From: Desulfobacter hydrogenophilus
Lineage (GTDB): Bacteria; Desulfobacterota; Desulfobacteria; Desulfobacterales; Desulfobacteraceae
Assembly (NCBI RefSeq): GCF_004319545.1
Contig: NZ_CP036313.1
Coordinates: forward strand, 1,065,501 to 1,129,500
DNA: 64,000 bases
Reading direction: 5' to 3'
Both the position numbers and the translations under genes were made by a program. The notes under the pieces were generated by a model. The model was not told where the DNA came from. It saw nothing but the letters and a program-made list of their open reading frames with translations, and did no database searches. Positions within the stretch are counted from its first letter, which is position 1. Each line of letters begins with the position of its first letter. Below, piece by piece: positions 21,488 to 29,982 of the stretch.

Positions 21488-22290
21488 CCTCAATACATTA
21501 TGAACGAACTCGAAAAAGCCGAGGTAAAAAGGAAGTTTCTCCTGTGAAATACTCCGATGTGGGCGACTCCAGCTTCGGAGCAATGGTCAGAAGCCTTCCC
21601 TTGTACTCACATGGACTTCATAAAACCCGCCTCCATAATCGTCTCTGGCATATTCGCCGTCTCCATGATTCACACTTTCATGGCCATAACCCCATTTATC
21701 CAACCGGTTATAAATGGCATGCTTATCGGTGTAGACCACTGTTTTTGGTTGTATAGTGGCCTTTATCAAAGGCTCAATGGTGGCCTGCCGGACATTGGGG
21801 CGCATTTGAATCACAACCTGCCCACCGTTGTATCATTCCGAAAATAGGCGGTTTTTCTTTTTCCAGCGGACCACGCCCTATAGCACCCTTTAATCGGTTA
21901 CGGCGACCATCTCGGCCTTTTTTTGATACAGCCTCGGGGTTACCTTTGTGCCCTGCAGCGATATACACCTCATTGCACTCAACCTCGTCCTGAAGGGTTA
22001 TCTGCGGCTTTCTTTTACCACGCCTTTGCGTAGATGAGCAGCCATATTGTGACTATCACCACGATTAAGGTCCAACTCTTTGGAAATCTGGTGATTGGAA
22101 AAATTCAATCCCATGAAAGAAAGGCACAATATCCACATTTTGAGGGGTTGGTGATGTCCGGCAAAAATGGTTCCGGTGAGATCATCGAAGTATTTTCCGC
22201 ACTCTTTGCATTCATAGCTTTGTACATCATCTATCAGGGCCTTGATATTTACCTTCATATGAGCCAGATACCATACTTTGTTCTTTTTAA
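21488..22290 (-). pseudogene. IS1595-family (ISXO2-like) transposase remnant
   Basis: Pieces of one transposase lie in order in different frames on the minus strand: a zinc-ribbon end and catalytic-domain start (ECKECGKYFDDLTGTIFAG, MGLNFSNHQISKELDL), a central part (YIAAGHKGNPEAVSKKGRDG, PPIFGMIQRW), a DDE-domain part (VYTDKHAIYNRLDKWGYGHESVNHGDGEY) and the C-terminus (RPHRSISQEKLPFYLGFFEFVHNV). Several frameshifts separate them. The 5' part is fused in frame to the N-terminus of an IS5-type transposase. Confidence 0.85.
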
Positions 22291-22510
22291 ATTTGCGAAA
22301 ATAGTAATATACGCTGGACCATGGTGGAAAATCATCCGGCAAGTCTCTCCATTGGCACTCGGTATGAACCAGGTAAAGGATCTCGTTTATAATTTTTTGT
22401 AGCGCATGCTTTCGAGGTCGCCCTGCATTTGAAGAAGGTATTACCATGATGGGTTCTAATATTTCTCATTGTCTGTCGTTTAAATCAGTTGTATATTTGG
22501 CTCGCTTCAT
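22290..22510 (-). pseudogene. IS5-type transposase N-terminus with a Trp-to-stop change
   Basis: From the ATG at 22510 the minus strand reads MKRAKYTTDLNDRQ, a stop (TGA where TGG would give the usual W), then EILEPIMVIPSSNAGRPRKH and QWRDLPDDFPPWSSVYYYFRKF, the N-terminal domain of IS5-family (DUF4096-type) transposases. It then runs in frame into IS1595-type sequence, so the catalytic part is gone. Confidence 0.8.
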
Positions 22511-22763
22511 GGTAAATACTCTTTAACTTATTGTTATATAAAGTCATTTTATCATGCAACATGCTTTCAAATAAATTTTCAATCCATCATTGGGTGCCAA
22601 ATTTTTATATCACAAATAATTTTTAAACAGATTTTTAGAGAAAATAAGAAAAGCATTGTGCTCCATGAGATAGCGCATGGCTATGTCGCTTTTCTGTTCT
22701 ATATCAAACAGCAAAACGACAGGGGTACATCACATTTAAGAATTTGAGTGGAGCGATTCCAAA

Positions 22764-22794
<31 letters not shown>

Positions 22795-22838
22795 TTAAAA
22801 TCTCAAATTAGGACAGATGGGTCCATAGGAGTAAACCA

Positions 22839-23452
22839 ATGCACAATCCAGTCTCTCGGGTAGCCGCCATCCATGACCTTTCCGGGTTTGGCAGGGCGTC
22901 ACTTACAGTTATCATTCCGATTTTATATGGGGGTCCAGATCTGCCCCCTTCCCACGGCCGTTCTTTCCAGCCATACCGGTGGTTTTAATGATTATTATTA
23001 TCACCCCAAACTTTACCGAAGCAGCGTTTCTGTTAGGTGAGCCCTATCCTGATAATCTTGATGAGTGACAGATTAAAAAATGGATTCTAAGGCTTTGCGA
23101 GAAAGGACCGGGAAAGGTTATCATAACCAGCGTACCTGTAGCAGGGCGAAAGAATTTATCGAGGGTGGTGGCTTTTGACCGTGAAGACGGTCGGTTCTGG
23201 AAGGTAGACGGCACCTATATCCCGCCCCACTACCCGGGCACAGGGGATGCCTTTGCCAGTGTTATTGTTGGTGGCCTTTTACAGGGAGACAGCCTTCCTA
23301 TTGCCCTGGACCGGGCCGTTCAATTTGTATCCATGGCCATACGCTCGACCTTTGGCTACAATTACCCCAGCCGGGAGGGGGGCCTTCTGGAAAGGGTGCT
23401 CACAAATTTAAGGGCACCGGTGACTGCCAGCAGTTACGGGATGATGGAATAA
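22839..23452 (+). pseudogene. Pyridoxal/pyridoxamine kinase-like gene with internal deletion and stop
   Basis: The start MHNPVSRVAAIHDLSGFGRASLTVIIPI is the N-terminus of a PdxK/PdxY-type ribokinase-fold kinase. Later segments ITPNFTEAAFLLGEPYPDNLDE, then a stop, then KVIITSVPVAGRKNL and the anion-hole motif PGTGDAFASVIVGGLLQGD belong to the same family. The middle of the protein (ATP and substrate strands) is missing, and at least one in-frame TGA interrupts it, so the gene is dead. Confidence 0.85.
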
Positions 23453-23526
23453 TGATCCTGGAAAAAGTTATTGTTTTTCTGCTTGTATTGTCCCATTGCC
23501 AGTTACGAATTTCGGGCAGCTCCTCG

Positions 23527-26004
23527 TCATTTTTTCGAATCTCCTGTTCCGCCTGCCGGGTCAAGTATTCGATAGGCGAGCAGTTTCAGGCAATCATTGA
23601 TCAGGAACCAAACCAGCGCATAACCCCAGACAAACAGTGCCCAGCCCCAACCCAGGGGCGTCATAAAAAATCCGTAGACCGCGATCAAAGTTGCAATGAT
23701 CTGGGTGCCGACCACTGCCACCCATAAAATCGGCGCAGGTCGTATGGACCAGAATGGACCGCGAGTACGGGTCAGAAAGATCGTCAGGTGTCCGGCCACG
23801 GATAGTTTCAGATACATCAGTGTCTGGATATGTGCCCGGTCCAGGTGATAGACGCGCTCGCCGAGATAGAACAGAACAAAGGCGGAGACCACGCCAATAA
23901 CGCCGAGAACCGTGGAAACACCGAGTACCATCTTCATGTGCCAGTCCTCAGGCTGATTCTTATAGTGGACATTGTCATAGGCGATAGAGAGGATGGCGCC
24001 GTCGTTGAAGAGCGCCAGCATTACGATCATCACCGCCGTCAACGGATAAAAGTTGAAGACCAGGATAGCAAGCGTCATGAACAGCAGCACCCGCAGCGTC
24101 TCGGCGATACGGTAGATGGCATAGCTATTCATCCGCTGGAAGATTCGGCGGCTCTCCTTGATGGCGTCAATGATAACCGACAGACCGGGCGTCATCAGTA
24201 CGATGTCCGCCGCAGTCCGCGCCGCATCTGTAGCGCCCGATACCGCGATGCCGCAGTCCGCTTTTTTCAGCGCCGGGGCATCGTTCACCCCGTCACCTGT
24301 CATACCGACAATGTGGCTACGTTTTTGCAAAACATCGACGATGTGAAACTTATGTTCGGGAAAAACCTGAGCAAAGCCGTCGGCCTTTTCAATGGACTCA
24401 GCCATCTCTGTGGTCTCATCATGCTTGACATCACCCAAGCCGGAGGCATCGACAATGTCAGTGCCCATTGCCAGCTTCTTGGCGGTTTCACGGGCGATGG
24501 CCAGGGCATCGCCTGTGACCATCTTAATATTTACGCCCATGGACAACGCTGTGGCGATGGTGGCCTTGGCATCTTCCCGGGGTGGATCGAACAGGGGCAG
24601 CACGCCCATAAAATGCCACCCACCGTCAACGTCTGCCCTTGCCACACCCAGCGAGCGAAAGCCGCGTTCTGCGAAGTCACCTACCGCCTTCTCAACCTCA
24701 TTTTTTATTTGGGTATTTCCCGAAAGCTCAAGGATTACCTGGGGTGCACCTTTGGTTACCTTGAACTCCTGGCCGTCTTTGCCCTTGACAGTAGCCTCGG
24801 TACGCTTATGCACTGGGTCAAAGGGCTGAAAATGGACCACCTCAAAATCCTTCAGCGGTTCCTGATCCTTTAGCCCCCCCAGAACCGCCAGATCAATGGT
24901 GTCGTTGTCTTCGGCCAGTGAAGCCAGCGCGCCATTCAGGATCACGTCTTCTGCGGAGACGTTGCCAACACAAAACGGTTCGCCCAGCGTCAACTTGTTC
25001 TGGGTCAGGGTGCCGGTCTTGTCGGCGCACAGCACATCGACGCCTGCCAGCTCCTCGATTGCAACCAGTTTACTAACAATCGCCTTTTTCCGTGCCAGTA
25101 ATCGGGCACCCACTGCCATGGTTACCGACAAGACCGTCGGCATGGCCACCGGAATAGCCGCCACCGTTAAAACTAAAGCAAACTGCAGGGTCGTGAGGAT
25201 CGGATCACCGCGGTAAATTGCAAAACCGATGATTACCGCAACGAGGGTCACCGCCAGGATGATCAGATAATTGCCGATCTTCAGAACGGCCTTCTGGAAA
25301 TGGCTGACGGAGTGAGCCTCCTGTACCAGCTGCGCGGTCTTGCCGAAGTAGGTGTTGGTGCCGGTAGCATAAACTAAAGCACCGATTTCCCCACGGCGGA
25401 GGATTGAGCCGGAAAATACCGCCTCGCCGGTTTTACGTGTGGCGGGTAGGGACTCACCTGTCAGTGCCGACTGATCCACCTCCACCTCATCACCGTCCAG
25501 CAAGCGGGCGTCAGCTGGCACAATATCACCTATCCGCAGACGGATGACATCTCCTGGCACCAGCTCGCGCGCCGGAGGCGTGACCCATTTGCCGTCCCGT
25601 TTTACCCGGGCCTTGATCGCCAGCTTTGCCTTCAGGGCCTCGATGGCGTTGCCCGCTTCGTGTTCCTCCCAGAACCCAACTATTGCATTTGCGAATAACA
25701 AAAGAAGGATGATAAAGAAATCTGGCCAGTGTCGGACCACACCCGAAAGAATCACCGCAACTTCAATCATCCACGGGATGGGTCCCCAGAAATACGAAAG
25801 GAATTTGAGCATCAGACTGGTCTTCTTTTCCTCAATTTCGTTCGGCCCATATTGGTTCAGTCGTTTCTCCGCCTCGGCCTGGCTGAGGCCGTCCGGCGAA
25901 GTGCCCAATTTTTTCTCCACTTCCGGCAGGGGTAAGGTTTTCAGGTCGTCCTTGTTGTTTGGTTTCGATTCGGGAGTTTTTGGCAGGTCTATCCCTGATT
26001 TCAT
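23527..26004 (-). CDS. Plasma-membrane-type H+-transporting P-type ATPase (P3A)
   Basis: An 825-residue P-type ATPase of the PMA1/H+-ATPase group. Seen: an N-terminal cation-ATPase domain (GLSQAEAEKRLNQYGPNEI), TM1-2, the actuator loop with DQSALTGESLPAT, TM4 with VAAIPVAMPTVLSVTM, the phosphorylation site CADKTGTLTQNKL, the nucleotide domain KGAPQVIL, the hinge MVTGDALAIARETAKKLAMG, and GMTGDGVNDAPALKKADCGIAVSGATDAA followed by about six TMs. It would pump protons outward using ATP; in anaerobes this helps pH homeostasis and energising the membrane. The upstream leader (26042-26141) recurs upstream of mtfA. It lies 292 bp downstream of glgP on the same strand and may be partly cotranscribed. 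Confidence 0.93.
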   Translation of the reverse strand: MKSGIDLPKTPESKPNNKDDLKTLPLPEVEKKLGTSPDGLSQAEAEKRLNQYGPNEIEEKKTSLMLKFLSYFWGPIPWMIEVAVILSGVVRHWPDFFIILLLLFANAIVGFWEEHEAGNAIEALKAKLAIKARVKRDGKWVTPPARELVPGDVIRLRIGDIVPADARLLDGDEVEVDQSALTGESLPATRKTGEAVFSGSILRRGEIGALVYATGTNTYFGKTAQLVQEAHSVSHFQKAVLKIGNYLIILAVTLVAVIIGFAIYRGDPILTTLQFALVLTVAAIPVAMPTVLSVTMAVGARLLARKKAIVSKLVAIEELAGVDVLCADKTGTLTQNKLTLGEPFCVGNVSAEDVILNGALASLAEDNDTIDLAVLGGLKDQEPLKDFEVVHFQPFDPVHKRTEATVKGKDGQEFKVTKGAPQVILELSGNTQIKNEVEKAVGDFAERGFRSLGVARADVDGGWHFMGVLPLFDPPREDAKATIATALSMGVNIKMVTGDALAIARETAKKLAMGTDIVDASGLGDVKHDETTEMAESIEKADGFAQVFPEHKFHIVDVLQKRSHIVGMTGDGVNDAPALKKADCGIAVSGATDAARTAADIVLMTPGLSVIIDAIKESRRIFQRMNSYAIYRIAETLRVLLFMTLAILVFNFYPLTAVMIVMLALFNDGAILSIAYDNVHYKNQPEDWHMKMVLGVSTVLGVIGVVSAFVLFYLGERVYHLDRAHIQTLMYLKLSVAGHLTIFLTRTRGPFWSIRPAPILWVAVVGTQIIATLIAVYGFFMTPLGWGWALFVWGYALVWFLINDCLKLLAYRILDPAGGTGDSKK

Positions 26005-26041
26005 TATGGATACTTCCTTTTTAGATATTCAGTTTTTTAAC

Positions 26042-26141
26042 TTTTTTTATATGAAAGTTCCAATAAGTTACTGAATTACTTTCATGCTTTGTTGTGGGTT
26101 GAGCCTCGGTATTGATAGACCAAGTCAGCCCATGGCTGTTA
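26042..26141 (-). repeat. Leader repeat shared with mtfA, copy 1
   Basis: About 100 bp upstream of the ATPase start. It is roughly 95 percent identical to 56401-56500 in the same orientation relative to the downstream gene. It contains ATGAAAGT and ACTTTCAT arms about 20 bp apart and the segment CTATCAATACCGAGGCTCAA. It is likely a 5' regulatory region carried by duplication. Confidence 0.8.
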
Positions 26142-26296
26142 TAAGAAATTTCCACCTAAGCATGGCTGTTGACGGAGTTTCATTGTTCGTTGTGGCCGGA
26201 TGCCATATCTCACTCCGACCGTGCCGGTTTATATAAAAATCCCCTCAAAGGGCTACTGTTGGCGCAGTTTATTTGTAAATCTCACAAAAAGCCCAA

Positions 26297-28843
26297 TCAC
26301 CGCTGCCATAAAATATGTGCGTCCTCAAGAGGAACCGAAGCACCTTCGCTGTACGGTATGATTCGTGCCGTATAATCGGTTTGCGGGCGTCTTGCAGACA
26401 CAGCAGCACCGTAGGTATAGCCACTGACCGCTCCAACCAGCTGACGAACACGCTTCATCTGTTGCCGTACCGGTTTGTCACCGTTGCTTCCATCCGCATA
26501 AAGCTCTACCTCTACGGCATCCGGATTGAGATCACCAAGAGAAACCTGAACCTGAAAGAGGTGTTGACCCCCGTGCGTTTCTACCTTCACTTCGCCGAAA
26601 CGCACCATGGCCCAGCTCTGCTCCAGACTCCGACGCCAATCGACCATTCGTTTGCTGCTTTCGCCTTTATCGGCAGTACGCAAGTGATGAGATGCAGCAG
26701 CCGGGAGATAGTAGTACTTGGTGTATTCACGAACCGCGCGGTTGGCCGAGAAACGCGACGTCAAGGTCGCCATGCTCTCCCGCATACGTGCTACCCAGGC
26801 GGTGGGAATGCCGTTTTCATCCCGGGTATAAAATTCCGGAATCACCTTTTGTTCAAGCAGGTCGTAGAGTGCGTCCGCCTCAAGTGCATCCCAGGCCGGA
26901 TTATCCCCATGCTCAAGGCCATCTCCAAGCGCCCACCCTACCTCGGGGGTGTAGGCTTCGGCCCACCAACCGTCAAGTTCGGAGAGGTTGAGACCGCCGT
27001 TGACGAGGACTTTCATGCCGCTGGTGCCACATGCCTCCCAGGGTCTCCTTGGCGTGTTGATCCAGACGTCGACCCCTTGCACCAGCTGCTCCGATAACAG
27101 CATGTCGTAGTCGCTCAAAAAAACAATATGGGCCCGTACATCTGGTCGGTGGATAAAGCGTATCCATTCCCGGATCATGGCCTGCCCGGCCAGGTCTTCC
27201 GGATGGGCCTTGCCGGCAATGATCAGTTGTACCGGCCGCTTTGGATTGGAGAGCAGTCGAAGTAGTCGTTCCGGATCGTGCAGCAGCAGGTTGGGGCGCT
27301 TATAGGTTGCAAATCGACGGGCAAAGCCCAGAGTCAAGGTTCCCGGATCAAAGAGATGTCTGGCCTTGGCGACTGTTTTGGCAGACATGCCGGCGAGGGC
27401 TAATTGTCGTGACAAACGCTCACGGGCATAGGCAACGAGAGACTTGCCGGCGGCAAGACGAAAATCCCAGAGCTTTGCATCGGAGACCTGGCGAATGTTC
27501 TGTTCCAGATCTTCCATTGTGTTCATCCATCGATCTTTCCCACAGGCCTCCGTCCAGAGGTTGTCGGCCGGAGCCGAATCCCAGCTTGGTGCGTGGACTC
27601 CGTTGGTTACATGTCCGACAGGCACTTCCTCCACTGGCCAGCGGGGAAAGAGAGGCGCAAAGAGGTGACGGCTGACTTTGCCGTGCAGGCGACTCACGCC
27701 GTTAATCGAGCCGCTCCCCCGGATTGCCAGATAGGCCATATTGAAATTTTCCGAGGCGTCGTGCGGATCCCTTCGTCCCAGAGCCAACAGATCTTGGGTG
27801 GTGATGCCGAGCTTGTCCTTGGCATACGCGCCGAGATAGTCCTCGATCAGAACCGGAGTGAAACGGTCAAAGCCCGCGGTTACTGCTGTGTGGGTGGTGA
27901 ACAGGTTGCCTGCCCGGGTGGCTGCCAGGGCGACCTCAAAGGGCTGGCCCGACTCCTTCATGAAACTGCGGGTGCGCTCCAGAACAGCAAAGGCGGCATG
28001 CCCTTCATTAAGATGACAGACTTCCGGCCTAAGACCAAGGGCCCCAAGCAATCTCCAGCCACCGATCCCGAGAAGCAGTTCCTGTTTGAGACGCAGTTCC
28101 GGCCCGCCGCCATAGAGCTCACTGGTAATCCCGCGATGAGCTGGGTAGTTGGCCGCATCGTTGCTGTCCAGCAGATACAGCTTTACCCTGCCCACCTGAA
28201 CCTGCCAGGCCCGCAGCCAGACAGAATACCCAGGCAGAACAATCTCGAAACGCAACCACTCGCCGTTGGGCCGGCGCAGAGGAGTGATTGGGAGCTGACC
28301 GGGATCATTATATGGGAACAGGGCCTGTTGCGACCCGTCTCTGTCAATCACTTGGCGGAAATAACCCTGCTGATAGAGGAGTCCGACGCCGACCACCGGT
28401 ACCCCCAGATCGCTTGCCGCCTTGAGTTGATCGCCGGCGACATTGCCGAGCCCGCCGGAGTAGATGGGTAGGGCCTCGCTCAACATGAATTCCATGCTGA
28501 AATAGGCGACACAGGTCAGCGGACTCTTTTGATGCTGCTGCTGAAACCAGGCTGGAGCAGCATCCTCCTGCTTTCTTTTCTGCACAAGGGTATCCACATT
28601 TTTGCGAAAAACAGGATCGGCCAATACGCCCTCAATCCGGTCACGGGAGACCGTCTGCAGAACAACCCAGGGGTTATGCGTAATTTCCCAGAGTTCGGGA
28701 TCGAGTTTTCGCCACACCTCGTCGGTTGCGTGGTTCCAAGACCAGCTCATATCGAGAGCCAGTTCGGCCAGGGAATCAAAGCCCTCGATTTCTGTGGGGA
28801 GCAGGTTATAGAGGGGGTGGCTGACACGGGTCTGTTCGCTCAT
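26297..28843 (-). CDS. glgP: Alpha-glucan (glycogen/starch) phosphorylase
   Basis: An 848-residue phosphorylase releasing glucose-1-phosphate from alpha-1,4-glucans. I start at the ATG at 28843 because AAGGAGA lies 5 bp upstream and the family start (PLYNLLPTEIEGFDSLAELALDMSWSWNH, a DUF3417-type N-terminus) follows. A longer in-frame ORF to 29023 reads a shadow of the pgm fragment. Seen: YFSMEFMLSEALPIYSGGLGNVAGD, CHLNEGHAAF, GHVTNGVHAPSW, FARRFATYKRP, and the PLP-lysine region RPWEACGTSGMKVLVNGGLNLSELDGWW. Its start overlaps the stop of the pgm remnant, so the two were once a pgm-glgP operon for glycogen breakdown, driven by the sigma-54 promoter at 29298-29312. Confidence 0.94.
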   Translation of the reverse strand: MSEQTRVSHPLYNLLPTEIEGFDSLAELALDMSWSWNHATDEVWRKLDPELWEITHNPWVVLQTVSRDRIEGVLADPVFRKNVDTLVQKRKQEDAAPAWFQQQHQKSPLTCVAYFSMEFMLSEALPIYSGGLGNVAGDQLKAASDLGVPVVGVGLLYQQGYFRQVIDRDGSQQALFPYNDPGQLPITPLRRPNGEWLRFEIVLPGYSVWLRAWQVQVGRVKLYLLDSNDAANYPAHRGITSELYGGGPELRLKQELLLGIGGWRLLGALGLRPEVCHLNEGHAAFAVLERTRSFMKESGQPFEVALAATRAGNLFTTHTAVTAGFDRFTPVLIEDYLGAYAKDKLGITTQDLLALGRRDPHDASENFNMAYLAIRGSGSINGVSRLHGKVSRHLFAPLFPRWPVEEVPVGHVTNGVHAPSWDSAPADNLWTEACGKDRWMNTMEDLEQNIRQVSDAKLWDFRLAAGKSLVAYARERLSRQLALAGMSAKTVAKARHLFDPGTLTLGFARRFATYKRPNLLLHDPERLLRLLSNPKRPVQLIIAGKAHPEDLAGQAMIREWIRFIHRPDVRAHIVFLSDYDMLLSEQLVQGVDVWINTPRRPWEACGTSGMKVLVNGGLNLSELDGWWAEAYTPEVGWALGDGLEHGDNPAWDALEADALYDLLEQKVIPEFYTRDENGIPTAWVARMRESMATLTSRFSANRAVREYTKYYYLPAAASHHLRTADKGESSKRMVDWRRSLEQSWAMVRFGEVKVETHGGQHLFQVQVSLGDLNPDAVEVELYADGSNGDKPVRQQMKRVRQLVGAVSGYTYGAAVSARRPQTDYTARIIPYSEGASVPLEDAHILWQR

Positions 28844-29094
28844 GGTTTCTCCTTGATTTTTGATGTGGATGCAATACCAGACTCCGACGGAGACGCGGTG
28901 AGGGCATCGCCGACGATCATCGGTGCTTCCTCCAGGCTTCGGTCCAGATGATCCGTTTCTTTGAAGTTTTCCGCGTAGATTTTGCAGATATCCTCGGTCC
29001 CTGACGGACGAGTGGCGAACCATCTGTTTTTCGTGCTTACCTTCAATCCACCGATGGGTGCGTCGTTACCCGGTGTCTGGGTAGGGACTAATTT
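28840..29094 (-). pseudogene. pgm: Phosphoglucomutase, C-terminal remnant
   Basis: The open frame reads TPGNDAPIGGLKVSTKNRWFATRPSGTEDICKIYAENFKETDHL, the phosphate-binding C-terminal domain (RPSGTE motif) of phosphoglucomutase. The N-terminal three domains are gone; an in-frame stop lies at 29095-29097. Just upstream the sigma-54 leader ends in a tiny ORF (ATG at 29178), so an internal deletion joined the leader to the tail of the gene. The stop overlaps the glgP ATG. Confidence 0.88.
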
Positions 29095-29175
29095 TCATGG
29101 TTCCCACTCTCTTTCTTTCGCTTGTGAGCGTATGCATATTTTATATCATAATTTGTTGAATAATCTCTGAATAAC

Positions 29176-29290
29176 CATACCTCTTAAATCAATGCTTATT
29201 AGACATTTCCAGACGGAGATGCTTGTTATTTTTGTTCACGTGGCCTTCCAATGGTTCAATGCGGCTGGTAACCGATCATTGTTACCTAAA
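29176..29290 (-). promoter_or_regulatory. Structured 5' leader (pgm copy)
   Basis: On the minus strand it contains AACAATGATCGGTTACCAG, GAACCATTGGAAGGCCACGTGAA, TCTGGAAATG and a final AGAGGTATGGTTAT, in the same order as in the hsp20 and kinase leaders. The ATG at 29178 matches the first leader-end ATG of hsp20 but opens only a 10-codon ORF after the pgm deletion. Confidence 0.65.
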
Positions 29291-29297
29291 TAAAATA

Positions 29298-29312
29298 GCA
29301 TAAAGTGTGCCA
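29298..29312 (-). promoter_or_regulatory. Sigma-54 promoter of pgm-glgP
   Basis: Minus strand CTGGCACACTTTATGCTA: TGGCAC at -24, ATGCT at -12, exact GG-N10-GC. It lies 85 bp from the twin-dyad site at 29397-29433, almost the same distance as at hsp20 (87 bp). Confidence 0.8.
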
Positions 29313-29396
29313 GTAGAAAGGTTGATGATATTTGCAAGATGAGATTGGTTACAGAACAGTTCATAAGGGAAGAAGGATAAAATCATGTTGAAATAT

Positions 29397-29433
29397 TTCC
29401 TGCATCGCAGGAATACTTATTGTTCGGCAAGAA
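29397..29433. promoter_or_regulatory. Twin-dyad enhancer-like site (copy C)
   Basis: TTCCTG-CATCG-CAGGAA (29397-29413) and TTATTG-TTCGG-CAAGAA (29417-29433), 20 bp centre to centre. The site lies between two outward sigma-54 promoters. The surrounding 29336-29552 is a reverse-orientation relative of 35011-35219. Confidence 0.85.
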
Positions 29434-29533
29434 TTTTACTGTCTTATATAACACTGTCGGCCAGGCACTCACCGTCACCGATGCATACCAGGAGAACATC
29501 CAGTAGATGTCTTGATATACGATAGGTAAATAG

Positions 29534-29550
29534 TCGGCATTGATTATGCT
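29534..29550 (+). promoter_or_regulatory. Sigma-54 promoter of the 122-residue gene
   Basis: TCGGCATTGATTATGCT: GG-N10-GC, nearly identical to the fmdB-side promoter (TGGCATTGATTATGCT). It lies 101 bp from the twin-dyad site and about 65 bp upstream of the ATG at 29614. Confidence 0.7.
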
Positions 29551-29613
29551 TGTGAAGAAATAAAAAATGCATAGAGAAACAGGAAGGTCAATGCAAAAGA
29601 GGAATAAGGCCAT

Positions 29614-29982
29614 ATGGAAATAATTTACTATCACAGTCAAGATGTTGCTGGCGATTTTGCCGAAGTGCTTTGCGCTTCGTTCCCTCACATTTCGGTCTAT
29701 ACATCCGTATCAGCCTTTTGCACACGACTTCGCCATGCGCCGACCCAGGGTGTGATCATAATTTTAGCTGCTGCAGACGACAAGGAACTAATGATACACA
29801 TGTCTATCCGATATCTAATGAAAGATGCACGCATCATCTTGATTGTACCGACCAGAGATGCTGCTTTACTGGTGAAAGCCCACACATTTCATCCTCGCTT
29901 TATTGGTGATCTGGAAAGCGATCATCAGGAAGTCATCGCCGTTATTCATAAAATGCTGTCCCGAGGAGACAGGTGGTTATAA
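29614..29982 (+). CDS. Unknown 122-residue protein, possibly a degenerate receiver-like fold
   Basis: I do not recognise a family. The pattern of short beta strands and helices (MEIIYYHS, GVIIILAAADDKE, ARIILIVPTRDAALL, RFIGDLESDHQEVIAVI) resembles a response-regulator receiver, but a phospho-acceptor Asp in the usual place is not evident. It has its own sigma-54 promoter and is convergent with the sigma-54 regulator, overlapping its 3' end by 6 bp. It may be a small accessory of that system (inference). Confidence 0.6.
   Translation: MEIIYYHSQDVAGDFAEVLCASFPHISVYTSVSAFCTRLRHAPTQGVIIILAAADDKELMIHMSIRYLMKDARIILIVPTRDAALLVKAHTFHPRFIGDLESDHQEVIAVIHKMLSRGDRWL

Noticed and set aside
28844..29023. 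N-terminal 60-residue extension of glycogen phosphorylase
   Set aside because: It is an alternative frame of the pgm remnant; the family start and ribosome site are at 28843.
29977..29982. Six-base 3' overlap of the 122-residue gene and the sigma-54 regulator as evidence of a spurious ORF
   Set aside because: The small gene has its own sigma-54 promoter and a sensible start, and convergent 3' overlaps are common, so it was kept.
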